In this document: positions 37,249 through 46,900 of the stretch, one piece after another
Position numbering within the stretch: position 1 is the first letter of the stretch
How the letters are laid out: the number at the start of each line of letters is the position of its first letter
Source of the DNA: CALDUY01 sp046350255
GTDB taxonomy: Bacteria; Planctomycetota; Planctomycetia; Gemmatales; Gemmataceae
Reading direction: 5' to 3'
Assembly (NCBI GenBank): GCA_046350255.1
Contig: JAXMAV010000019.1
Span: 118,085 to 182,084 of the forward strand
DNA length: 64,000 bases
Notes under the pieces: generated by a model
The model's database searches: none
Told to the model about the DNA's origin: nothing
What the model saw: the letters and a program-made list of their open reading frames with translations, nothing else
Made by a program: the position numbers and the translations under genes

Positions 37249-37370
37249 ACGGCAACGCTCAGGGAATTTGGCGCATAAGGGGTGCGGATAGACTCATAAT
37301 TCCTTGGTTGCAGGTTCGAGTCCTGCTGGGCCCATTGGATAATTCCGATGCGGAATGGTGCGGATCGGCT
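37249..37370. repeat. Attachment-site repeat, right copy
   Basis: The core 37293-37334 again copies the tRNA 3' end, with a few changes. It shares about 45 bases of left flank and 35 of right flank with the central copy at 32119-32240. It is the right boundary of the whole island; intact backbone genes resume at 37614. The remaining bases to 37613 hold no supportable gene. Confidence 0.8.
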
Positions 37371-37613
37371 TCCCGCCCAATCCCGTGGTGGGCCTGACAC
37401 CAGGTTTGCGCCAGCCCCCCTGTGGAGTTTGTTTCCAGCGCACTGGATCTGGAGGCCAAGCCTTGATGCAAGCAGATCACTCTGGCCCTCACGAACAGGC
37501 CTGCAACCACTGTCAGCACCTGCTCTGAATGGTCGCCCATGACGACCAGTTGTTCCCGATCCCCAGCCGTCACTCCAGTGAGAGAGCGGGGGAGGAAGGG
37601 AAGGACTGGGAGA

Positions 37614-39842
37614 CTACTCCTCGATTTGCTGGTAGATGCGTTCAAATTCACCGTGGCATCGCTGGAAAGCGGCTACCAGGGTCGGGTCGAACTGGCCGGG
37701 ACTCCGCTCCACGATGGTGCGCATCGCTGCGGTGTGCGACATGGCTGGCTTGTACAGACGCATGCGGCGCAGGGCGTCGTAGACGTCGGCCACGGCTACT
37801 AGGCGGGCGGCCGGCGGGATGGCGTCGCCGGATAAGCCGTCCGGGTAGCCTCGACCGTCGTAGCGTTCGTGATGATGGCGTACGATCACTCGTGCCATGC
37901 CGAGAAACTCCAGGGCGGCGCCGTGCTCGCGGCCCAGCGCTTCCAGAATCTGATCCCCCAGGATCGGATGCAAGTTCACCTGCTGGCGCTCGGCCGCGGT
38001 CAGCGAGGCTGGCTTGAGCAGAATCTCGTCGGGTAGGCTGATCTTGCCCACGTCGTGCAGGGGTACACAGCGTTCCAGCTGTTCGAGAAACCGGGCGTCC
38101 ACCAGGCCCTGCCACGGAGGAAAATGGGCGGCCTCTCGGGCCAGCGCCATGCTGTACAGCTGCATCCGGCGGAGATGTCCGGGAGTTTCGCCATCGCGTG
38201 ACTCCGCGATCTTGGCCATCGCGAATAGCAACGCATCGTGGGCCTGCTCCAGGTCGGCATTGCGGGCGCGCAGGCTCTCCTCCAGTTGATGGTTGGCCTG
38301 CTGCAGCTGCTCGGCCAGGCGCTGGGCCCGATCCTGGCTGCTTTTCAGCTGCAAGGCGTGGCGCACCTTTGCCAGCAACTGAGACGGTTTGAACGGCTTG
38401 GCGACGTAATCGTCCGCTCCACGCGGCAGCGATTCAGCCAGATCATCCTGATCGGCCACGCCCGATACCACGATGATCTTGAGCGTGGACGCATCGCCGC
38501 GCTCGCGCAGGCGCCGGCACACCTCGTAGCCTTCCATGTCGCTCAGTGAAAGATCGAGCAGCACGAGGTCAAAATGCGCTTGCTCAACCGCCTCCAGGGC
38601 GGCCTGGCCGGTGCGGACCTCGACACATTCGCAGCCGATTTCTTCGAGGAGTTTGTGATGGAGCAGACGGACGCGCAGCTCGTCATCGACAATCAGTGCG
38701 CGAAAGATGCGGTCGCCTTCGAGTAGCTCCCGACGCGACAGAGGGGCTCCCACCGCCAGGCGAGGCCCTTCCAGGGTGAACGGACGCAGCGCGTTGATGA
38801 CCGCCAGGGGCGACGCGGGGCGATGGTCGGGATCGCGGGCCAGCATGGAGGCCACCACTGCGTCGAGTTCGACGGGGGTTTCGGGGCGAAGATCGCGGAG
38901 TCGGCGCGGCTCTTTCTCCTGCAACATGCGCAGCGCATGGCCCACGTGCGGCTGATGCGGATGCGGCCCTTCTCCGGTCAGTAACCAGAACAGGGTCGCC
39001 CCCAGGCCATAGATGTCGGCGCTTTTGCCGACCAGCGAGGGGTCATGGCTCTGCTCGGGGGGCATGAATTCGACTGAACCCAGCAGGGCACGCTGATCTG
39101 TCAGGCGGCTGGCGAACTGGCGGGCCAGGCCGAAATCGACCAGCTTCACCACCTTGTTGCGGGTGATCATCAGGTTGGACGGCTTGATGTCGCGATGCAC
39201 CAGGTGTCGATCGTGGGCAGCTTGCAGGCCCGCGGCTGCCTGGCAGATGAACTTGCACGTCTCGCCGATCTCCAGCACCCCCTGGCGCAGCACGTATTTC
39301 TCCAGGTCGCCCCCCTCCACGTATTCCATCACCATGTAGATCAGGGGAGGCCCGGATGTTCCTCCAGGCACCTCACCGGCATCGATGGCCAGGACAATGT
39401 TTGGATGCGATAGTTCGGCCAGCACTCGCATCTCGCTGCAGAACCGCTGCTTGATGGCCGAGGGAAGATCCTCCTCGACCGGCAGGACCTTGATGGCGAC
39501 GCGCCGCTTCATCAAACCATGCTCGGCCAGGTAGACCGTGCCCATGCCACCCCGGCCGATCTCGTCACAGATCCGGTACGAACCGAGCACCAGCCCGTGC
39601 GTGGTGCCAGCCAGCAGGCGTTGTAGCTGATATGCGGTGAGCAGATTCGCCTGGATGAAGGCCTGGCCCAGGCGTTCCTCACTGGTGTATTCGCGCAGGC
39701 GATCCAGACGGTTACCCAGGAAGTCGCTGATCTCGGACGCGTCGAGAAGCCCTGTCCGCTGGATGCGATCGAGCAGGCCGCGTGCGGGTAGGGTGACGAG
39801 GTGGGACAGGGACCGCCGGGCAGTGGCCAAGGACGCGTTCAT
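37614..39842 (-). CDS. Ser/Thr kinase - receiver - HD-GYP fusion protein
   Basis: 742 residues from ATG 39842. A helical N-terminus is followed by a Hanks-type kinase (~86-336: GRGGMGTVYLA, VAIKVL, HRDIKPSN, DFGLA, MPPEQ), a receiver domain (~380-500: LIVDDE, Asp 430 in VLLDLSLSD, Lys in YVAKPFK), a coiled coil, and an HD-GYP domain (LHDVGKISLPDEIL, HHHERYDGRGYPDGL). HD-GYP proteins usually degrade cyclic di-GMP; the receiver suggests input from a histidine kinase and the kinase adds Ser/Thr phosphorylation. All motif residues are present. It is divergent from the cytochrome gene; no histidine kinase is adjacent on its strand. Confidence 0.93.
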   Translation of the reverse strand: MNASLATARRSLSHLVTLPARGLLDRIQRTGLLDASEISDFLGNRLDRLREYTSEERLGQAFIQANLLTAYQLQRLLAGTTHGLVLGSYRICDEIGRGGMGTVYLAEHGLMKRRVAIKVLPVEEDLPSAIKQRFCSEMRVLAELSHPNIVLAIDAGEVPGGTSGPPLIYMVMEYVEGGDLEKYVLRQGVLEIGETCKFICQAAAGLQAAHDRHLVHRDIKPSNLMITRNKVVKLVDFGLARQFASRLTDQRALLGSVEFMPPEQSHDPSLVGKSADIYGLGATLFWLLTGEGPHPHQPHVGHALRMLQEKEPRRLRDLRPETPVELDAVVASMLARDPDHRPASPLAVINALRPFTLEGPRLAVGAPLSRRELLEGDRIFRALIVDDELRVRLLHHKLLEEIGCECVEVRTGQAALEAVEQAHFDLVLLDLSLSDMEGYEVCRRLRERGDASTLKIIVVSGVADQDDLAESLPRGADDYVAKPFKPSQLLAKVRHALQLKSSQDRAQRLAEQLQQANHQLEESLRARNADLEQAHDALLFAMAKIAESRDGETPGHLRRMQLYSMALAREAAHFPPWQGLVDARFLEQLERCVPLHDVGKISLPDEILLKPASLTAAERQQVNLHPILGDQILEALGREHGAALEFLGMARVIVRHHHERYDGRGYPDGLSGDAIPPAARLVAVADVYDALRRMRLYKPAMSHTAAMRTIVERSPGQFDPTLVAAFQRCHGEFERIYQQIEE

Positions 39843-40073
39843 GAGGGAATCCTGTCCAGCCTGGAGAGCGAATCGGCTCGATGCATAAGCATAGGTCGTA
39901 ATCCCCGCCCGAGCAATCGCCCCCTGTGCAGAGCCTGGCGCGGTAACGGAATCTCGTGACGACCACAGGCGACTTGCCAGCCCGGACCCAGGATCATACC
40001 TCAATAGGTGTTACTTTCCGAAGCGATCGGGCGTAACGGACCCTTGCAGACCGATGAGATGAGGAGACTGGTA

Positions 40074-40673
40074 ATGAACAGGTTTGCACGCGCTACCGCG
40101 TTGGGCGCGACTCTGGCTTTGATGGTCGCCATGGTGACCGGCCCTCAGAACGCCCAGGCGTTTGACGACGCCAAGGAAGTCAAGAAGGCCCAGCAGGACA
40201 TTCTCGACCTGGCCAAGAAGGTCGCTGACGGCAAGGATGTGTCGAAGGAGGCAGCCGATATCAAGAAGAAGTACGAAGAGCTGAACACCGTCATGCACGC
40301 CTACAAGCCCAGCACCAAGGGCGGCATCGGCACCGGCCTGGAGCCGAAGGCTGGCGACGGCATCGAGATCAAGGTCATCAACCTCGGTAAGCGAGCCCTG
40401 ACCTCGGCCGCCCTCGCCAAGGAAAAGGAAGCGCTGGTGAAGGTCGCATACATCAATGCCGCCATTGCCGACATCACCCATGCGTATGCCCCGGCCAAGC
40501 CCAAGGGCGGCAAGGGCGCCAAGGAGTGGAAGCAGTTCTGCGAGGAAATGAAAAAGTCCTCGCTGGATCTGGCCAAGGCTGTCGAGGCAGGTGATACCGC
40601 CAAGATTAAGGCGGCAGCCAACAACCTCAACAACTCCTGCAACAACTGCCACTCTGATTTCCGCGACAGCTGA
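40074..40673 (+). CDS. Class II (c'/c556-like) c-type cytochrome
   Basis: 199 residues with a signal peptide (MNRFARATALGATLALMVAM ... NAQA), then a helical, Lys-rich body, and one haem-binding motif CNNCH only six residues before the end. A haem site at the very C-terminus of a four-helix protein is the mark of class II cytochromes. It should be periplasmic and carry electrons or sense small ligands; the partner is unknown. GAGGAG precedes ATG 40074, which gives a better signal peptide than the longer frame from 40008. A strong terminator follows. Confidence 0.85.
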   Translation: MNRFARATALGATLALMVAMVTGPQNAQAFDDAKEVKKAQQDILDLAKKVADGKDVSKEAADIKKKYEELNTVMHAYKPSTKGGIGTGLEPKAGDGIEIKVINLGKRALTSAALAKEKEALVKVAYINAAIADITHAYAPAKPKGGKGAKEWKQFCEEMKKSSLDLAKAVEAGDTAKIKAAANNLNNSCNNCHSDFRDS

Positions 40674-40696
40674 GCTTTCGCCGGCTGAAACGTTCT

Positions 40697-40748
40697 GAGG
40701 CGCGATGGTCTGGAGTCACCTCCAGGCCACCGCGCCTCGGTTGTTTTC
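40697..40748. terminator. Long terminator hairpin, probably bidirectional
   Basis: gaggcgcg pairs with cgcgcctc and the inner tggtctgga with tccaggcca, giving a 17-18-bp stem with one mismatch, followed by ggttgtttt. It lies between the cytochrome gene and the convergent REC-XRE gene. Confidence 0.8.
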
Positions 40749-40761
40749 CGCCCCAGTGCCG

Positions 40762-41475
40762 CTAGTTGGAAGGTTGCACCGTCTGGAATAGCTCGGCCAT
40801 CTTCACGCCCAGGCCCAGCGAGATGCGGTACAGCGTTTCAATCGAGGCGGAGTTCTTCCCCAGCTCGATCTGCGACAGGTAGCCCAGCGAAACGCCGGTG
40901 CGCTTGGCCATCTCGGCCAGCGTCAGGCCCAGCGCCTTGCGTCGCTCGCGGATGGCGGCGCCCAGGGCCTCACGCAACGCCGATTCCGACATCCGTAGCA
41001 GGCCGCGACCTTCCAGGCAGCGCAGCACCGTCTTCTGCAGCACGGCAATCGAGAACGGTTTGGTCAGGTAGTCGTAGGTGCGGGCCCGCAAACAGCTGAT
41101 CGCACTATCGATCGACGGGTAGGCTGTCACGACGATGATGCTGGCCTGGGACTGATACTCACGGATCCACCCCAGAACCTGCTCGGGGTCGAGCGGCGGG
41201 ATGATGTAGTCGAGAATGATCAGATGGTAGGACGGCTGGCGCAGGGCCGCCTCGATCTGGGTCGAATCGCTGACCACGTCAATTCGAAAGTCGTTTGGGG
41301 CCAGGGCCGCCTGAATCACCCGACAAACCGAGCAGTCGTCGTCCAGGACCAGAATGCGCACCTCGCTGGAGCGGTACAGGCCTCCCTGGTCGCCATTCCA
41401 GGTGTGTGTTAGAGAATCGATGGATTCTACCTCCCCGGTGGGGATGTCGGCGGTTTTGACACTGGTGCTGATCAC
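40762..41475 (-). CDS. Response regulator with Cro/CI-type HTH output
   Basis: The GTG at 41475 with AAGGAG six bases upstream gives 237 residues; an extension to 41730 lacks a ribosome site. An N-terminal receiver (ILVLDDD, Asp in LIILDYIIPP, Lys in YLTKPFS) is followed by a short linker and a C-terminal XRE/Cro-CI helix-turn-helix (IRERRKALGLTLAEMAKRTG, VSLGYLSQIELGKNSAS). XRE domains are uncommon as response-regulator outputs; OmpR, NarL and NtrC types are usual. It follows the hybrid histidine kinase gene by 55 bases on the same strand, so they probably form one signalling pair controlling transcription. Confidence 0.88.
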   Translation of the reverse strand: MISTSVKTADIPTGEVESIDSLTHTWNGDQGGLYRSSEVRILVLDDDCSVCRVIQAALAPNDFRIDVVSDSTQIEAALRQPSYHLIILDYIIPPLDPEQVLGWIREYQSQASIIVVTAYPSIDSAISCLRARTYDYLTKPFSIAVLQKTVLRCLEGRGLLRMSESALREALGAAIRERRKALGLTLAEMAKRTGVSLGYLSQIELGKNSASIETLYRISLGLGVKMAELFQTVQPSN

Positions 41476-41530
41476 GAACTGCTCCTTCGCACGAGAACGG
41501 GAGAGAATGCCTCGCTCCTGCGAGAGTGGT

Positions 41531-43237
41531 TTATTTCCTGCTCGAACCCAACACAGAGGGCTGACTACCTGACTTGCTGGGCAACTTGCCCTGCCCGACG
41601 ACCGGACGGGTTCGGTTGAGACACCCCTGCACGGCCTTGACCAGTTGATCGGGGCGGAATGGCTTGGCCAGCAGTTCAAAGGCGTGAGAAGCGATTTCGG
41701 GCCGGCTGACCTCTGGTGTCGCGTGCCCACTCATGAAGAGCACCCGCACCTTGGGATCTCGCTTCAGCAGACGGCGCACCAGCTCCACGCCTCCTTGCCC
41801 GGGCATGACCACGTCGGTGATCACCAGCCGATACGGATCGGCCGACTGGGCCAGGTACAGCTGCATCGCCTTGTCGGCGCTCGTGGCGGTGGTGACCCGA
41901 TAGCCTCCCCGCTCCAGCGAGCTGGCCACGTAGTTGAGCACCTCCGGCTCGTCGTCCACCACCAGCAGGCGTTCGCCGGAGATGGCGTGCAAGGCCTGGG
42001 CCTCCTGAGAGGCGGGCGGAATCGGCTGCGTCGAAATCGGCAGCAGCAACCGGGTGACCACGCCGCACTCTTCACCTGGATGCAGGCGGATGCCTCCCTT
42101 TTGGGCCTGGAGGATGCCATAGACCACCATCAGACCAAAGCCGCGCCGGCGTGCCTTCGTGGTGAAGAACGGCTCGCTGAACAACTTGCTGCTCGCCTCG
42201 GCGGTCAGCCCCGAGCCGGTATCGACGATCACGACCTCAATGTGCGGACCCGGTTGAGGATTACCATACAACTCCTGACAGTCTGCAGCGGTCAGCTCCA
42301 CCTGGCGGGCGGTGATGTTGATGGCCCCGGCCCCTTGCAGGGCTTCCCGGGCATTGTCGAGGACCGCACCCAGGATCTGGTGCAGATTGTCCGGATCGAT
42401 CGCCACCGCGGGCAGGTTCTCTGGCATGTTCAGAAACACATGCAACCCGGTCGGCTGTACCGTGAAGAGCCGAGCCTCCTCCTCGGCGAGCAAGGAGGGC
42501 AAATGCGAGCAGCGCGACCCGCTCGACTGCCTGCGCGAAAACAGACGCAACTGATGTGTGAACTGGGCCCCTGACTGGGCGGCCCGATGCACCTCGGTGA
42601 GATACGAGTGCAGTGCCGTATTGGCTGGCACCTGCTGAGTCAGCGCCAGCTCAGTGAAGCCCAGAATGCCGGTCAGCACGTTGCCGAAGTCGTGGGCCAG
42701 CCGGCGAGTCACGTCGGCGGCCGTCTCCAGGCGCTGCAAACGATTGGCCCGGTCGAGCTGCGCCACCCAGCGGGCGTCCGGCTGCGAACGAAGCCGACCC
42801 GCCAGAAACTGCCCCGTCAGGGACAGGGCGGCCGCATCAACCTCGGTGAACGGCGGGCGATCGATACCCTCCAGCCAGAGCACCCACCCAATAGCCTGGC
42901 CATCGCTGAAGGCCGTGGCCAGCAGATGGCAGCCGGCCCGTTCCAGGAACACGGCTCCCGGAGCCTGCCGCGTCGCCTCCAGCAAGGTGGGGTCTTCCTG
43001 CCAGGGCCAGGGCGAATCCGGCTCGCAGGTGATTGGGTAGCGGGCGACCGTGCGAGCGGTGGGTAGCTCAGCCAGGCCCACCGCGGTGACACGAAACACA
43101 CTGGCCAGCTCGGCCAGCAACGCCTCCAACCCCGGTTGGTCGGAGGCCGGCTTCAGCAGCAGCCGGTGCAATAGGGCGAGGACGGCCTGGGCGGCATCAT
43201 CACCGAGGGCCTGGGGTTCATCCGGCGGGTTGCGCAT
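41531..43237 (-). CDS. GAF-containing hybrid histidine kinase with C-terminal receiver
   Basis: A soluble 568-residue kinase. The first ~165 residues resemble a GAF sensor. The His box RLAHDFGNVLTGILGFTEL (His near 184) is of the HDxxN type. The ATPase domain has NLHQILGAVLDNAREAL, DTGSGL and GFGLMVVYGI. A C-terminal receiver has VVDDEPEVL, Asp in LVITDVVMPGQGG and Lys in LAKPFRPDQ. No membrane segments are seen. The REC-XRE gene follows and is its likely partner. Confidence 0.9.
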   Translation of the reverse strand: MRNPPDEPQALGDDAAQAVLALLHRLLLKPASDQPGLEALLAELASVFRVTAVGLAELPTARTVARYPITCEPDSPWPWQEDPTLLEATRQAPGAVFLERAGCHLLATAFSDGQAIGWVLWLEGIDRPPFTEVDAAALSLTGQFLAGRLRSQPDARWVAQLDRANRLQRLETAADVTRRLAHDFGNVLTGILGFTELALTQQVPANTALHSYLTEVHRAAQSGAQFTHQLRLFSRRQSSGSRCSHLPSLLAEEEARLFTVQPTGLHVFLNMPENLPAVAIDPDNLHQILGAVLDNAREALQGAGAINITARQVELTAADCQELYGNPQPGPHIEVVIVDTGSGLTAEASSKLFSEPFFTTKARRRGFGLMVVYGILQAQKGGIRLHPGEECGVVTRLLLPISTQPIPPASQEAQALHAISGERLLVVDDEPEVLNYVASSLERGGYRVTTATSADKAMQLYLAQSADPYRLVITDVVMPGQGGVELVRRLLKRDPKVRVLFMSGHATPEVSRPEIASHAFELLAKPFRPDQLVKAVQGCLNRTRPVVGQGKLPSKSGSQPSVLGSSRK

Positions 43238-43397
43238 GGCGAGGTTCCATCAGAGCGGCTGGTTCATGGCCGCCAGGAATTCACTGTTAGCGCAAAAGTT
43301 TAGAACGCGAAGTGAGGCCCGGTCAAATCAACGTCGGGGGATTTTTCCGGCGAGCCCGATCGAAAGGAGGGTACGGAGAGGTCTCAACATGTCTGAA

Positions 43398-43439
43398 GGG
43401 AGGGCCATCCGGGCGCGGTTGCGCCCAAATGGTCCTCCC
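43398..43439 (-). terminator. Structured hairpin downstream of the small basic protein gene
   Basis: gggagggccat pairs with atggtcctccc (one G-T pair) and encloses a second perfect stem gggcgc/gcgccc. It lies about 25 bases after the stop of the gene at 43465-43719 on the minus strand. Confidence 0.65.
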
Positions 43440-43464
43440 CTCGAAAGCAGAACGGCACGGCCGA

Positions 43465-43719
43465 TTACTTCTTGCCACCCTTCTCGGCTGGCTTCTTCTC
43501 GCCGGCCTTGGCGTCGGCTCCCTCGGCGCCTTCTTCCTTGGCCGCCTTCTTTGCCTTCTTGCCCACCTTCATCACGCGCACCTTCGGCAAACCGAACGGA
43601 CTCCGCCCCTCGGTCCAGCGTTCGTCGCTCTGCAGCACCAGAATGCGCTCCGTCCGGGTCAGCACATTGCGCGAACGCGCTAGCTGATTCTTGCGTCGCA
43701 GGCTCTTGTCAATCGACAT
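43465..43719 (-). CDS. Small basic protein of the Planctomycetes/Verrucomicrobia/Chlamydiae family
   Basis: 84 residues beginning MSIDKSLRRKNQLARSRNVL, then TRTERILVLQ and EGRSPFGLPKVRVMKV. That is the conserved signature of the TIGR04137-type small basic proteins found across the PVC superphylum. The tail is low-complexity Lys/Ala/Glu. Function is unknown; charge and conservation suggest a ribosome- or nucleic-acid-linked role (inference). It is a useful taxonomic marker and a single-gene unit flanked by hairpins. Confidence 0.88.
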   Translation of the reverse strand: MSIDKSLRRKNQLARSRNVLTRTERILVLQSDERWTEGRSPFGLPKVRVMKVGKKAKKAAKEEGAEGADAKAGEKKPAEKGGKK

Positions 43720-43815
43720 GGATCTTATTCCGTCAGGACGAATCTGTATGGGAAGGTAGTACTATAGAAGATCTTGCTCCACCTCGCAAGTGGCCGAACC
43801 GCCTTCAAAAGGACC

Positions 43816-43853
43816 CCGGAGCCGCCCCGTTGTCCCAGCCTGGGCGGCTCCGG
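43816..43853. terminator. Perfect 12-bp hairpin between 43719 and 43995
   Basis: ccggagccgccc pairs with gggcggctccgg around a 14-base loop. It lies about 140 bases after the giant exoprotein gene on the minus strand and before the small basic protein gene, so it probably separates their transcripts. Confidence 0.55.
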
Positions 43854-43994
43854 TACGGCTCCACCTGGTGCCGCACCGGGAAGATACTCCACCCCGCCTG
43901 TGTGGTCAAGGGTTCACTTGTGTACAAATTGATAGATCGTGGCGTCCGCGTGCGGATAAGCGTCGCTGGCGCCTCTCCTGGTCTCCGGGAGCGC

Positions 43995-46900
43995 TCAGGC
44001 GGTGCGGCGCGTCGTCCACACCTCGTAGCCTCCTACCGAGTCGTAGGCCACGAAGTAAATGGTCCCGGCCATGTCCACCGGCGTGGAAGCCCACGAGGGC
44101 CGCACCGTGGGGAAGAGCGTGGACAGCGAGACGGTGCCGCTGGTGGTACCATCTGTTCGCCACAGCTGCTGCCCTCCCGATGACGTCCAGGCGATGAACC
44201 ACAGTGCGCCTCCGCTGACCAGGAACGAGGCCGGCGAACTCGAGGCCGTCCCACTTTGCAGGTCCCGAACCAGTCGGGTTCCTGCCGCGGTGCCATCGCT
44301 GCGCCACAACTCGACCCCGTGCGTTTGGGTGTTGGCCGAGAAGTAGACCGCGCCATTGAATTCGATCAGGCCCGCTGGTTCGCTGGATGCCAGTCCCGGG
44401 TTGATGTCGCTCACCATGCGAGTGCCACTGGACGAACCATCGGTGACCCAGAGTTCGGTCCCCGTGGCGTTGTTGTTCGCGATGAAGAAGACGCGGTTGA
44501 GGGCCCGCAGAATCTGCGACGGCGAACTGCTGCCCGATCCGGGCACGATATCGCGCACCAGCACGGTGCCGGTGCTGGTGCCGTTGCTCTTCCACAGTTC
44601 CTGCCCCAGCGCGGCGGTGTAGGCGCTGAAGTACAGGGTGCCGCCCGCATTCACCAGGCCCGAGATGAACGACGGCATCGTTCCCGGGTTAATATCGCGC
44701 ACCAGCACGGTGCCGGAGGAGGTGCCGTTGGTGCGGAACAGCTCGGCGCCAATCCCGGGCGCCTGGGCGACGAAGTAGAGGGTCGTACCCACCGCGGTAA
44801 GCTGGCTGGGGCTGCCGCTAGCGGTGCCCGGCATGAGATCGCGCACCTGGTAGGTACCAGCCGTGGTGCCATCGCTGCGCCATAATTCCACACCGTTAGT
44901 AGGGGTGGTGGCCGTGAAGTACAGGATGCCGCCGACGTTGGTCAGGTTGGAGGGCCAGCTCGACGTCACGCCGGGATTGATGTCGCGCACCATGCGTGTG
45001 CCGGCAGCCGTGCCGTCGCTGCGCCACAGCTCGACCCCATTGTTGGCGTCCTGGGCAGTGAAATAGAGCACGCCATTGACGTTGGTCAGGTTGCGCGGCA
45101 GCGAGCCCCCGCTGCCCGGGGTGATATCCTTGACCAGCACTGTTCCCGCCGCGGTGCCGTCGGACCGATAAACCTCCTCGCCATAGGTGGCAGTGGTGGC
45201 CACGAAGTAGAGCAGGCGTCCGACCACCGTCAGCTCCGTCGGCGAGCTATTGGCCGAGCCCGGCGCCAGGTCGCTTAGTCGTCCCGCTCCGATGCTGGCT
45301 GCCGCGATGGTCACCGTGGTGGTATATTCGCGGTAGCCGCCATCCTTGTCGTACACCCGGCCGCGCGCCGTGTAAGTGCCAGCGGTGGCGAAGGTGCGAG
45401 TGAAGCTGCTGACCGTGCCAATGGTTTCGCCCGCATCACTGAAATCGCCGTCGCCGTTGAGGTCGAAGCTGTAGCGATAGCCCGCGGCGCGGTCAGCTGC
45501 CGAGGCATCCGTGGCTCCGGTGAACGCGAAGGTGATTACCTTGCCCACCTGCAGCTGCCCGCTGGAGGAGAAGGTGGCCGTCGGTGCCACGTTGAGCACC
45601 GTCAGCGGCACCACCTGAGTCGCGCTCAGTCCGCCCTTGTCGGTCACCCGGATGAGCACGCTGGTGGTCTGAGCAGCCCCATCGTCGGGTCGCCAGGTGA
45701 ATACCCCGGTGACTGGATCGATGGCCGCTCCCACGGGGGCCCCGCTGCCCAAAGTGTAGCGCAGGACATCGCCGGCATCCGTGTCGCTGGCCGTCGCCGT
45801 GAACGTCAGCAACGAACCTTCGTTGACCGACTTCGCGGTGATGGTGTTGAGCCGGGGCGCCGTGTTGCGAATGGGAATGTTGATGGTTAGCGTCGCCGAG
45901 CGTAGCTCGGTGTCGTTCTGCACCTCGTAGCCGCGCACTTGCAGGGTGTGCTTGCCGCCGGTCAACTTGTTGGTGTCGAGCTGGAACGTGAACGGCCCCA
46001 GAGTGTCGCTGGAGTGATACACGCCATCGACGTACAGATCCACGCGGCCATAGACGCCATCGACCACGCCGCTGGCTCCCAGCTGCAGCGTGCCGGTGAC
46101 AGTCGCATTGTTTTGCACTCCGGTCAGATTAATGAAGCCCGAGGCATCGCTGCCGTGGAGTTCGGGCCGATTCTTGAACGCCTCGACATCGCCGACGTAG
46201 CGCCACCAGTTCATCAGCCGGTTGTCCGCTGCCCGTCCAGCGTCGTCGGGCAGGTGGTCGAGCCACCAGTTCAGGTAGTCGCGCTTCGGATCCACCTTCG
46301 TGGGCGACCAGGTGCTGGAGCTAACGAGCTGTTTGTTGCCAGCCAGGCGCGGGTAGATGTACCAGTCCGACGCCATGCTCTGCACGGTGCGTGCATTGTT
46401 GTAGTCGTAGTCGTACGTGGCGTTGACCGGTCGCTTCACGGTGCCCACCTGGCCCAGGCCCGGGGCGTCCTGGTCGGTACGGGTGAAGCGGCGCCAGGCG
46501 TTGTTCGTGTCGGACGACAGTGAGGAGTACAGGTGGGCCATGGTGGCCTCGATGCGGAACCCGTAGCCGACCAGGGAGTCGCCCACGCCCTGCTGGTAGT
46601 TCATACCCATGATGGCAAAGGCCCGTTGCCCGGCCGCCTGGTTGGGACCGATCAGTTTGTAGGGCGATGCTCCCGCCATGACCGAACTGTTCAGACCCGA
46701 ACCCGGGGCGGCGTAGATCCACACCTCGTCGATCTCGCCGCGATCCACCCGCGCGGACAGGCCTGTCTCGCGCAGGAAGCGAGCGTAGTCGAACTGCCCC
46801 ACGTGCATCTGCTGGCTCGCCCAGGCGCTCTCGTAGCTGCTGTCGCTGTACTGGAATCCATCGGTGAAGTAGGCGTGCTGATCGACGATGCGCGTCTCGA

